Source: Auanema rhodensis
Taxonomy: Eukaryota > Nematoda > Chromadorea > Rhabditida > Rhabditidae
Direction of reading: 5' to 3'
Length of the DNA: 64,000 nt
Assembly: GCA_964057225.1 (NCBI GenBank)
Contig: OZ059897.1
Span: 3,720,001-3,784,000 of the forward strand
Below, one piece after another: positions 10,513 to 21,797 of this stretch. The notes beneath the pieces were generated by a model that searched no databases, had not been told where the DNA came from, and saw only the letters and a program-made list of their open reading frames with translations. The number at the start of each line of letters is the position of its first letter. Within the stretch, counting starts at the first letter, position 1. Both the position numbers and the translations under genes were made by a program.

Positions 10513-13500
10513 AAAAACTCCTACTTTTTGTGAAATTATTTAGAAATTTTTCGGGAAAATTTTTGTCACAATGTTTTTGGAAGCAATGTTGAGTGTACAT
10601 GGGAACTCAGCATACACTAATGCATTATTTTTCAAACGATCATAACTAATTTTTGTATAGAGCGTTTCTCAATGTAGTATAGTGCATTCGATGCGGATTT
10701 TTAAGCTGCGTTGATCTGTGTTATTAGATTTGAGTTAGCTTAAAAATGCACCGAGATATCAACTGATATATGTTCACACTTATATCCTCGATTTTCACCC
10801 TGAAGAAATGATTTTTTCGTTGAATAACATTGTCCATCGTCTTCGTCTTGAAAAAAGGAATCTAAAAACATCTACTTTTTGTGAAATTATTTAGAAATTT
10901 TTCGGGAAAATTTTTGTCAAAATGTTTTTGGAAGCAATGTTGAGTGTACATGGGAACTCAACATACACTAATGCATTATTTTTCAAACGATCATAACTAA
11001 TTTTTGTATAGAGCGTTTCTCAATGTAGTATAGTGCATTCGATGCGGATTTTTAAGCTGCGTTGATCTGTGTTATCAGATTTGAGTTAACTTAAAAATGC
11101 ACCGAGATATCAACTGATATATGTTCACACTTATATCCTCGATTTTCACCCTGAAGAAATGATTTTTTCGTTGAAAAACATTGTCCATCGTATTCGTTTT
11201 GAAAAAAAAAATCTAAAAACATCTACTTTTTGTGAAATTATTTAGAAATTTTTCGGGAAAATTTTTGTCAAAATGTTTTTGGAAGCAATGTTGAGTGTAC
11301 ATGGGAACTCAACATACACTAATGCATTATTTTTCAAACGATCATAACTAATTTTTGTATAGAGCGTTTCTCATTGTAGTATAGTGCATTCGATGCGGAT
11401 TTTCAAGCTGCGTTGATCTGTGTTATCAGATTTGAGTTAACTTAAAAATGCACCGAGATATCAACTGATATAGGTTCACACTTGTATCCTCGATTTTCAC
11501 CCTGAAGAAATGATTTTTTCGTTGAAAAACATTGTCCATCGTATTCGTCTTGAAAAAAGGAATCTAAAAACATCTACTTTTTGTGAAATTATTTAGAAAT
11601 TTTTCGGGAAAATTTTTGTCAAAATGTTTTTGGAAGCAATGTTGAGTGTACATGGGAACTCAACATACACTAATGCATTATTTTTCAAACGATCATAACT
11701 AATTTTTGTATAGAGCGTTTCTCATTGTAGTATAGTGCATTCGATGCGGATTTTTAAGCTGCGTTGATCTGTGTTATCAGATTTGAGTTAGCTTAAAAAT
11801 GCACCGAGATATCAACTGATATATGTTCACACTTATAACCTCGATTTTCACCCTGAAGAATTAATTTTTTCGTTGAAAAACATTGTCCATCGTATTCGTC
11901 TTGAAAAAAGGAATCTAAAAACATCTACTTTCTGTGAAATTATTCAGAAATTTTTCGGGAAAATTTTTGTCAAAATGTTTTTGGAAGCAATGTTGAGTGT
12001 ACATGGGAACTCAACATACACTAATGCATTATTTTTCAAACGATCATAACTAATTTTTGTATAGAGCGTTTCTCAATGTAGTATAGTGCATTCGATGCGG
12101 ATTTTTAAGCTGCGTTGATCTGTGTTATCAGATTTGAGTTAGCTTAAAAATGCACCGAGATATCAACTGATATATGTTCACACTTATAACCTCGATTTTC
12201 ACCCTGAAGAATTAATTTTTTCGTTGAATAACATTGTCCATCGTCTTTGCCTTGAAAAAAGAAATCTAAAAACTCCTACTTTTTGTGAAATTATTTAGAA
12301 ATTTTTCGGGAAAATTTTTGTCACAATGTTTTTGGAAGCAATGTTGAGTGTACATGGGAACTCAGCATACACTAATGCATTATTTTTCAAACGATCATAA
12401 CTAATTTTTGTATAGAGCGTTTCTCAATGTAGTATAGTGCATTCGATGCGGATTTTTAAGCTGCGTTGATCTGTGTTATTAGATTTGAGTTAGCTTAAAA
12501 ATGCACCGAGATATCAACTGATATATGTTCACACTTATATCCTCGATTTTCACCCTGAAGAAATGATTTTTTCGTTGAATAACATTGTCCATCGTCTTCG
12601 TCTTGAAAAAAGGAATCTAAAAACATCTACTTTTTGTGAAATTATTTAGAAATTTTTCGGGAAAATTTTTGTCAAAATGTTTTTGGAAGCAATGTTGAGT
12701 GTACATGGGAACTCAACATACACTAATGCATTATTTTTCAAACGATCATAACTAATTTTTGTATAGAGCGTTTCTCAATGTAGTATAGTGCATTCGATGC
12801 GGATTTTTAAGCTGCGTTGATCTGTGTTATCAGATTTGAGTTAACTTAAAAATGCACCGAGATATCAACTGATATATGTTCACACTTATATCCTCGATTT
12901 TCACCCTGAAGAAATGATTTTTTCGTTGAAAAACATTGTCCATCGTATTCGTTTTGAAAAAAAAAATCTAAAAACATCTACTTTTTGTGAAATTATTTAG
13001 AAATTTTTCGGGAAAATTTTTGTCAAAATGTTTTTGGAAGCAATGTTGAGTGTACATGGGAACTCAACATACACTAATGCATTATTTTTCAAACGATCAT
13101 AACTAATTTTTGTATAGAGCGTTTCTCATTGTAGTATAGTGCATTCGATGCGGATTTTCAAGCTGCGTTGATCTGTGTTATCAGATTTGAGTTAACTTAA
13201 AAATGCACCGAGATATCAACTGATATAGGTTCACACTTGTATCCTCGATTTTCACCCTGAAGAAATGATTTTTTCGTTGAAAAACATTGTCCATCGTATT
13301 CGTCTTGAAAAAAGGAATCTAAAAACATCTACTTTTTGTGAAATTATTTAGAAATTTTTCGGGAAAATTTTTGTCAAAATGTTTTTGGAAGCAATGTTGA
13401 GTGTACATGGGAACTCAACATACACTAATGCATTATTTTTCAAACGATCATAACTAATTTTTGTATAGAGCGTTTCTCATTGTAGTATAGTGCATTCGAT

Positions 13501-13545
13501 GCGGATTTTTAAGCTGCGTTGATCTGTGTTATCAGATTTGAGTTA
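10513..13545 (+). repeat. 5-unit duplication, 1755 bp offset
   Basis: Bases 10513-11790 match 12268-13545 at +1755 bp. Shared rare marks include the long A-run where GAAAAAAG became GAAAAAAAAAATC (11201 and 12956) and TTATTAGATTTGAG (10721, 12476). The units between (about 11790-12267) differ from both flanks, so the block is 3.6 units within a 5-unit period. Units 10036-10512 are a mixed stretch whose first part resembles 12140-12260 at a 6-unit offset. Confidence 0.78.
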
Positions 13546-15342
13546 ACTTAAAAATGCACCGAGATATCAACTGATATAGGTTCACACATATATCCTCGAT
13601 TTTCACCCTGAAGAAATGATTTTTTCGTTGAAAAACATTGTCCATCGTCTTCGTCTTGGAAAAAGGAATCTAAAAACATCTACTTTTTGTGAAATTATTC
13701 AGAAATTTTTCGGGAAAATTTTTGTCAAAATGTTTTTGGAAGCAATGTTGAGTGTACATGGGAACTCAACATACACTAATGCATTATTTTTCAAACGATC
13801 ATAACTAATTTTTGTATAGAGCGTTTCTCAATGTAGTATAGTGCATTCGATGCGGATTTTTAAGCTGCGTTGATCTGTGTTATCAGATTTGAGTTAGCTT
13901 AAAAATGCACCGAGATATCAACTGATATATGTTCACACTTATATCCTCGATTTTCACCCTGAAGAAATGATTTTTTCGTTGAAAAACATTGTCCATCGTA
14001 TTCGTTTTGAAAAAAGAAATCTAAAAACATCTACTTTTTGTGAAATTATTTAGAAATTTTTCGGGAAAATTTTTGTCAAAATGTTTTTGGAAGCAATGTT
14101 GAGTGTACATGGGAACTCAACATACACTAATGCATTATTTTTCAAACGATCATAACTAATTTTTGTATAGAGCGTTTCTCATTGTAGTATAGTGCATTCG
14201 ATGCGGATTTTCAAGCTGCGTTGATCTGTGTTATCAGATTTGAGTTAACTTAAAAATGCACCGAGATATCAACTGATATAGGTTCACACTTGTATCCTCG
14301 ATTTTCACCCTGAAGAAATGATTTTTTCGTTGAAAAACATTGTCCATCGTATTCGTCTTGAAAAAAGGAATCTAAAAACATCTACTTTTTGTGAAATTAT
14401 TTAGAAATTTTTCGGGAAAATTTTTGTCAAAATGTTTTTGGAAGCAATGTTGAGTGTACATGGGAACTCAACATACACTAATGCATTATTTTTCAAACGA
14501 TCATAACTAATTTTTGTATAGAGCGTTTCTCATTGTAGTATAGTGCATTCGATGCGGATTTTTAAGCTGCGTTGATCTGTGTTATCAGATTTGAGTTAGC
14601 TTAAAAATGCACCGAGATATCAACTGATATATGTTCACACTTATATCCTCGATTTTCACCCTGAAGAATTAATTTTTTCGTTGAATAACATTGTCCATCG
14701 TCTTTGCCTTGAAAAAAGAAATCTAAAAACTCCTACTTTTTGTGAAATTATTTAGAAATTTTTCGGGAAAATTTTTGTCACAATGTTTTTGGAAGCAATG
14801 TTGAGTGTACATGGGAACTCAGCATACACTAATGCATTATTTTTCAAACGATCATAACTAATCTTTGTAAAGAGCGTTTCTCAATGTAGTATAGTGCATT
14901 CGATGCGGATTTTTAAGCTGCGTTGATCTGTGTTATCAGATTTGCGCTAGCTTAAAAATGCACCGAGATATCAACTGATATATGTTCACACTTATATCCT
15001 CGATTTTCACCCTGAAGAAATGATTTTTTCGTTGAATAACATTGTCATTTGTCTTCGTCTTGAAAAAAGGAATCTAAAAACATCTACTTTTTGTGAAATT
15101 ATTTAGAAATTTTTCGGGAAAATTTTTGTCAAAATGTTTTGGAAGCAATGTTGAGTGTACATGGGAACTCAACATACACTAATGCATTATTTTTCAAACG
15201 ATCATAACTAATTTTTGTATAGAGCGTTTCTCATTGTAGTATAGTGCATTCGATGCGGATTTTTAAGCTGCGTTGATCTGTGTTATCAGATTTGCGCAAG
15301 CTTAAAAATGCACCGAGTAATCAACTGATATAGGTTCACACT
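13546..15342 (+). repeat. Mixed satellite units between HOR blocks
   Basis: About five units. The CGTTTTG unit (near 14004) and the GGATTTTCAAG unit that follows repeat types from the 5-unit block, now three units after the previous occurrence. The rare TTTGTAAAGAGC near 14866 is private. One unit carries the T deletion described separately. Nothing other than satellite is present. Confidence 0.7.
15137..15140 (+). other. One-base deletion in a T run (unit 44)
   Basis: The run after AAAATG has four T where other units have five, making unit 44 (15094-15443) 350 bp long. This shifts the register of all later units by one. It is unique in the window, so it has not been spread by block copying here. 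Confidence 0.9.
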
Positions 15343-18176
15343 TATATCCTCGATTTTCACCCTGAAGAATTAATTTTTTCGTTGAATAACATTGTCCATC
15401 GTCTTTGCCTTGAAAAAAGAAATCCAAAAACTCCTACTTTTTGTGAAATTATTTAGAAATTTTTCGGGAAAATTTTTGTCAAAATGTTTTTGGAAGCAAT
15501 GTTGAGTGTACATGGGAACTCAGCATACACTAATGCATTATTTTTCAAACGATCATAACTAATTTTTGTATAGAGCGTTTCTCAATGTAGTATAGTGCAT
15601 TCGATGCGGATTTTTAAGCTGCGTTGATCTGTGTTATTAGATTTCAGTTAGCTTAAAAATGCACCGAGATATCAACTGATATAGGTTCACACTTGTATCC
15701 TCGATTCTCACCCTGAAGAAATGATTTTTTCGTTGAATAACATTGTCATTTGTCTTCGTCTTGAAAAAAGGAATCTAAAAACATCTACTTTTTGTGAAAT
15801 TATTTAGAAATTTTTCGGGAAAATTTTTGTCAAAATGTTTTTGGAAGCAATGTTGAGTGTACATGGGAACTCAACATACACTAATGCATTATTTTTCAAA
15901 CGATCATAACTAATTTTTGTATAGAGCGTTTCTCATTGTAGTATAGTGCATTCGAAGCGGATTTTTAAGCTGCGTTGATCTGTGTTATCAGATTTGCGCA
16001 AGCTTAAAAATGCACCGAGTAATCAACTGATATAGGTTCACACTTATATCCTCGATTTTCACCCTGAAGAATTAATTTTTTCGTTGAATAACATTGTCCA
16101 TCGTCTTTGCCTTGAAAAAAGAAATCCAAAAACTCCTACTTTTTGTGAAATTATTTAGAAATTTTTCGGAAAAATTTTTGTCACAATGTTTTTGGAAGCA
16201 ATGTTGAGTGTACATGGGAACTCAGCATACACTAATGCATTATTTTTCAAACGATCATAACTAATTTTTGTATAGAGCGTTTCTCAATGTAGTATAGTGC
16301 ATTCGATGCGGATTTTTAAGCTGCGTTGATCTGTGTTATTAGATTTCAGTTAGCTTAAAAATGCACCGAGATATCAACTGATATAGGTTCACACTTGTAT
16401 CCTCGATTCTCACCCTGAAGAAATGATTTTTTCGTTGAAAAACATTGTCCATCGTCTTCGTCTTGAAAAAAGGAATCTAAAAACATCTACTTTTTGTGAA
16501 ATTATTCAGAAATTTTTCGGGAAAATTTTTGTCAAAATGTTTTTGGAAGCAATGTTGAGTGTACATGGGAACTCAACATACACTAATGCATTATTTTTCA
16601 AACGATCATAACTAATTTTTGTATAGAGCGTTTCTCATTGTAGTATAGTGCATTCGATGCGGATTTTTAAGCTGCGTTGATCTGTGTTATCAGATTTGAG
16701 TTAACTTAAAAATGCACCGAGATATGAACTGATATAGGTTCACACATATATCCTCGATTTTCACCCTGAAGAATTAATTTTTTCGTTGAATAACATTGTC
16801 CATCGTCTTTGCCTTGAAAAAAGAAATCCAAAAACTCCTACTTTTTGTGAAATTATTTAGAAATTTTTCGGGAAAATTTTTGTCACAATGTTTTTGGAAG
16901 CAATGTTGAGTGTACATGGGAACTCAGCATACACTAATGCATTATTTTTCAAACGATCATAACTAATTTTTGTATAGAGCGTTTCTCAATGTAGTATAGT
17001 GCATTCGATGCGGATTTTTAAGCTGCGTTGATCTGTGTTATTAGATTTCAGTTAGCTTAAAAATGCACCGAGATATCAACTGATATAGGTTCACACTTGT
17101 ATCCTCGATTCTCACCCTGAAGAAATGATTTTTTCGTTGAATAACATTGTCATTTGTCTTCGTCTTGAAAAAAGGAATCTAAAAACATCTACTTTTTGTG
17201 AAATTATTTAGAAATTTTTCGGGAAAATTTTTGTCAAAATGTTTTTGGAAGCAATGTTGAGTGTACATGGGAACTCAACATACACTAATGCATTATTTTT
17301 CAAACGATCATAACTAATTTTTGTATAGAGCGTTTCTCATTGTAGTATAGTGCATTCGATGCGGATTTTTAAGCTGCGTTGATCTGTGTTATCAGATTTG
17401 CGCAAGCTTAAAAATGCACCGAGTAATCAACTGATATAGGTTCACACTTATATCCTCGATTTTCACCCTGAAGAATTAATTTTTTCGTTGAATAACATTG
17501 TCCATCGTCTTTGCCTTGAAAAAAGAAATCCAAAAACTCCTACTTTTTGTGAAATTATTTAGAAATTTTTCGGAAAAATTTTTGTCACAATGTTTTTGGA
17601 AGCAATGTTGAGTGTACATGGGAACTCAGCATACACTAATGCATTATTTTTCAAACGATCATAACTAATTTTTGTATAGAGCGTTTCTCAATGTAGTATA
17701 GTGCATTCGATGCGGATTTTTAAGCTGCGTTGATCTGTGTTATTAGATTTCAGTTAGCTTAAAAATGCACCGAGATATCAACTGATATAGGTTCACACTT
17801 GTATCCTCGATTCTCACCCTGAAGAAATGATTTTTTCGTTGAAAAGATTGTCCATCGTCTTCGTCTTGAAAAAAGGAATCTAAAAACATCTACTTTTTGT
17901 GAAATTATTCAGAAATTTTTCGGGAAAATTTTTGTCAAAATGTTTTTGGAAGCAATGTTGAGTGTACATGGGAACTCAACATACACTAATGCATTATTTT
18001 TCAAACGATCATAACTAATTTTTGTATAGAGCGTTTCTCATTGTAGTATAGTGCATTCGATGCGGATTTTTAAGCTGCGTTGATCTGTGTTATCAGATTT
18101 GAGTTAACTTAAAAATGCACCGAGATATGAACTGATATAGGTTCACACATATATCCTCGATTTTCACCCTGAAGAA
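15343..18176 (+). repeat. 4-unit tandem duplication, two adjacent copies
   Basis: Bases 15343-16746 are followed directly by 16747-18149 with the same unit order, and matching continues to 18176. Shared marks are GCGCAAGC, GAGTAATC, CTCGATTCTCACC (15703, 17107), TTATTAGATTTCAG, TTCGGAAAAA (16167, 17571) and GATATGAAC (16728, 18127). The offset drops from 1404 to 1403 after the one-base deletion in the second copy at about 17842-17846. Private differences include AAAATG against CACAATG at 15482 and CGAAGC near 15955. Confidence 0.85.
17842..17846 (+). other. One-base deletion plus C-to-G change (unit 51)
   Basis: GTTGAAAAACATTG of related units reads GTTGAAAAGATTG, so one base is missing and the C is replaced by G. 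Unit 51 is therefore 350 bp. The compound change is the clearest single marker of descent between this unit and unit 58. Confidence 0.9.
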
Positions 18177-20297
18177 ATGATTTTTTTGTTGAAAAACATT
18201 GTCCATCGTCTTCGTCTTGAAAAAAGGAATCTAAAAACATCTACTTTTTGTGAAATTATTCAGAAATTTTTCGGGAAAATTTTTGTCAAAATGTTTTTGG
18301 AAGCAATGTTGAGTGTACATGGGAACTCAACATACACTAATGCATTATTTTTCAAACGATCATAGCTAATTTTTGTATAGAGCGTTTCTCAATGTAGTAT
18401 AGTGCATTCGATGCGGATTTTTAAGCTGCGTTGATCTGTGTTATCAGATTTGAGTTAGCTTAAAAATGCACCGAGATATCAACTGATATATGTTCACACT
18501 TATATCCTCGATTTTCACCCTGAAGAAATGATTTTTTCGTTGAATGACATTGTCCATCGTCTTCGTCTTGAAAAAAGGAATCTAAAAACATCTACTTTTT
18601 GTGAAATTATTTAGAAATTTTTCGGGAAAATTTTTGTCAAAATGTTTTTGGAAGCAATGTTGAGTGTACATGGGAACTCAACATACACTAATGCATTATT
18701 TTTCAAACGATCATAACTAATTTTTGTATAGAGCGTTTCTCAATGTAGTATAGTGCGTTCGATGCGGATTTTTAAGCTGCGTTGATCTGTGTTATCAGAT
18801 TTGAGTTAACTTAAAAATGCACCGAGATATCAACTGATATAGGTTCACACATATATCCTCGATTTTCACCCTGAAGAAATGATTTTTTCGTTGAATAACA
18901 TTGTCCATCGTCTTTGCCTTAAAAAAAGAAATCCAAAAACTCCTACTTTTTGTGAAATTATTTAGAAATTTTTCGGGAAAATTTTTGTCACAATGTTTTT
19001 GGAAGCAATGTTGAGTGTACATGGGAACTCAACATACACTAATGCATTATTTTTCAAACGATCATAACTAATTTTTGTATAGAGCGTTTCTCATTGTAGT
19101 ATAGTGCATTCGATGCGGATTTTTAAGCTGCGTTGATCTGTGTTATCAGATTTGCGCTAGCTTAAAAATGCACCGAGATATCAACTGATATATGTTCACA
19201 CTTATATCCTCGATTTTCACCCTGAAGAAATGATTTTTTCGTTGAATAACATTGTCCATCATCTTTGTCTTGAAAAAAGGAATCTAAAAACATCTACTTT
19301 TTGTGAAATTATTTAGAAATTTTTCGGGAAAATTTTTGTCAAAATGTTTTTGGAAGCAATGTTGAGTGTACTTGGGAACTCAACATACACTAATGCATTA
19401 TTTTTCAAACGATCATAACTAATTTTTGTATAAAGCGTTTCTCAATGTAGTATAGTGCATTCGATGCGGATTTTTAAGCTGCGTTGATCTGTGTTATCAG
19501 ATTTGAGTTAACTTAAAAATGCACCGAGTAATCAACTGATATAGGTTCACACTTATATCCTCGATTTTCACCCTAAAGAAATGATTTTTTCGTTGAATAA
19601 CATTGTCATTTGTCTTCGTCTTGAAAAAAGGAATCTAAAAACATCTACTTTTTGTGAAATTATTTAGAAATTTTTCGGGAAAATTTTTGTCAAAATGTTT
19701 TTGGAAGCAATGTTGAGTGTACATGGGAACTCAACATACACTAATGCATTATTTTTCAAACGATCATAACTAATTTTTGTATAGAGCGTTTCTCATTGTA
19801 GTATAGTGCATTCGATGCGGATTTTTAAGCTGCGTTGATCTGTGTTATCAGATTTGCGCAAGCTTAAAAATGCACCGAGTAATCAACTGATATAGGTTCA
19901 CACTTATATCCTCGATTTTCACCCTGAAGAATTAATTTTTTCGTTGAATAACATTGTCCATCGTCTTTGCCTTGAAAAAAGAAATCCAAAAACTCCTACT
20001 TTTTGTGAAATTATTTAGAAATTTTTCGGAAAAATTTTTGTCACAATGTTTTTGGAAGCAATGTTGAGTGTACATGGGAACTCAGCATACACTAATGCAT
20101 TATTTTTCAAACGATCATAACTAATTTTTGTATAGAGCGTTTCTCAATGTAGTATAGTGCATTCGATGCGGATTTTTAAGCTGCGTTGATCTGTGTTATT
20201 AGATTTCAGTTAGCTTAAAAATGCACCGAGATATCAACTGATATAGGTTCACACTTGTATCCTCGATTCTCACCCTGAAGAAATGATTTTTTCGTTG

Positions 20298-20302
20298 AAA
20301 AG
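20298..20302 (+). other. Copied one-base deletion (unit 58)
   Basis: The compound change of unit 51 is repeated exactly, 2456 bp downstream, inside the second copy of the 7-unit block. It was almost certainly inherited by block duplication and not by a second mutation. Confidence 0.9.
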
Positions 20303-21797
20303 ATTGTCCATCGTCTTCGTCTTGAAAAAAGGAATCTAAAAACATCTACTTTTTGTGAAATTATTCAGAAATTTTTCGGGAAAATTTTTGTCAAAATGTT
20401 TTTGGAAGCAATGTTGAGTGTACATGGGAACTCAACATACACTAATGCATTATTTTTCAAACGATCATAACTAATTTTTGTATAGAGCGTTTCTCATTGT
20501 AGTATAGTGCATTCGATGCGGATTTTTAAGCTGCGTTGATCTGTGTTATCAGATTTGAGTTAACTTAAAAATGCACCGAGATATGAACTGATATAGGTTC
20601 ACACATATATCCTCGATTTTCACCCTGAAGAAATGATTTTTTTGTTGAAAAACATTGTCCATCGTCTTCGTCTTGAAAAAAGGAATCTAAAAACATCTAC
20701 TTTTTGTGAAATTATTCAGAAATTTTTCGGGAAAATTTTTGTCAAAATGTTTTTGGAAGCAATGTTGAGTGTACATGGGAACTCAACATACACTAATGCA
20801 TTATTTTTCAAACGATCATAGCTAATTTTTGTATAGAGCGTTTCTCAATGTAGTATAGTGCATTCGATGCGGATTTTTAAGCTGCGTTGATCTGTGTTAT
20901 CAGATTTGAGTTAGCTTAAAAATGCACCGAGATATCAACTGATATATGTTCACACTTATATCCTCGATTTTCACCCTGAAGAAATGATTTTTTCGTTGAA
21001 TGACATTGTCCATCGTCTTCGTCTTGAAAAAAGGAATCTAAAAACATCTACTTTTTGTGAAATTATTTAGAAATTTTTCGGGAAAATTTTTGTCAAAATG
21101 TTTTTGGAAGCAATGTTGAGTGTACATGGGAACTCAACATACACTAATGCATTATTTTTCAAACGATCATAACTAATTTTTGTATAGAGCGTTTCTCAAT
21201 GTAGTATAGTGCGTTCGATGCGGATTTTTAAGCTGCGTTGATCTGTGTTATCAGATTTGAGTTAACTTAAAAATGCACCGAGATATCAACTGATATAGGT
21301 TCACACATATATCCTCGATTTTCACCCTGAAGAAATGATTTTTTCGTTGAATAACATTGTCCATCGTCTTTGCCTTAAAAAAAGAAATCCAAAAACTCCT
21401 ACTTTTTGTGAAATTATTTAGAAATTTTTCGGGAAAATTTTTGTCACAATGTTTTTGGAAGCAATGTTGAGTGTACATGGGAACTCAACATACACTAATG
21501 CATTATTTTTCAAACGATCATAACTAATTTTTGTATAGAGCGTTTCTCATTGTAGTATAGTGCATTCGATGCGGATTTTTAAGCTGCGTTGATCTGTGTT
21601 ATCAGATTTGCGCTAGCTTAAAAATGCACCGAGATATCAACTGATATATGTTCACACTTATATCCTCGATTTTCACCCTGAAGAAATGATTTTTTCGTTG
21701 AATAACATTGTCCATCATCTTTGTCTTGAAAAAAGGAATCTAAAAACATCTACTTTTTGTGAAATTATTTAGAAATTTTTCGGGAAAATTTTTGTCA

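Larger units (their letters stand above)
17120..21797 (+). repeat. 7-unit duplication, 2456 bp offset, carrying a copied deletion
   Basis: Bases 17120-19341 match 19576-21797. The offset is 2456, one less than 7 x 351, because each period contains one copy of the same one-base deletion. Shared rare marks: GAAAAGATTG, TTTTTTTGTTG (18181, 20638), CATAGCTAA (18361, 20818), GAATGAC (18543, 20999), GTGCGTTCG, CCTTAAAAAAAG (18916, 21372) and CCATCATCTTTG. The 234 bp between the copies do not match, so the event was not a simple flush tandem copy, or one junction was later converted. Confidence 0.85.
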
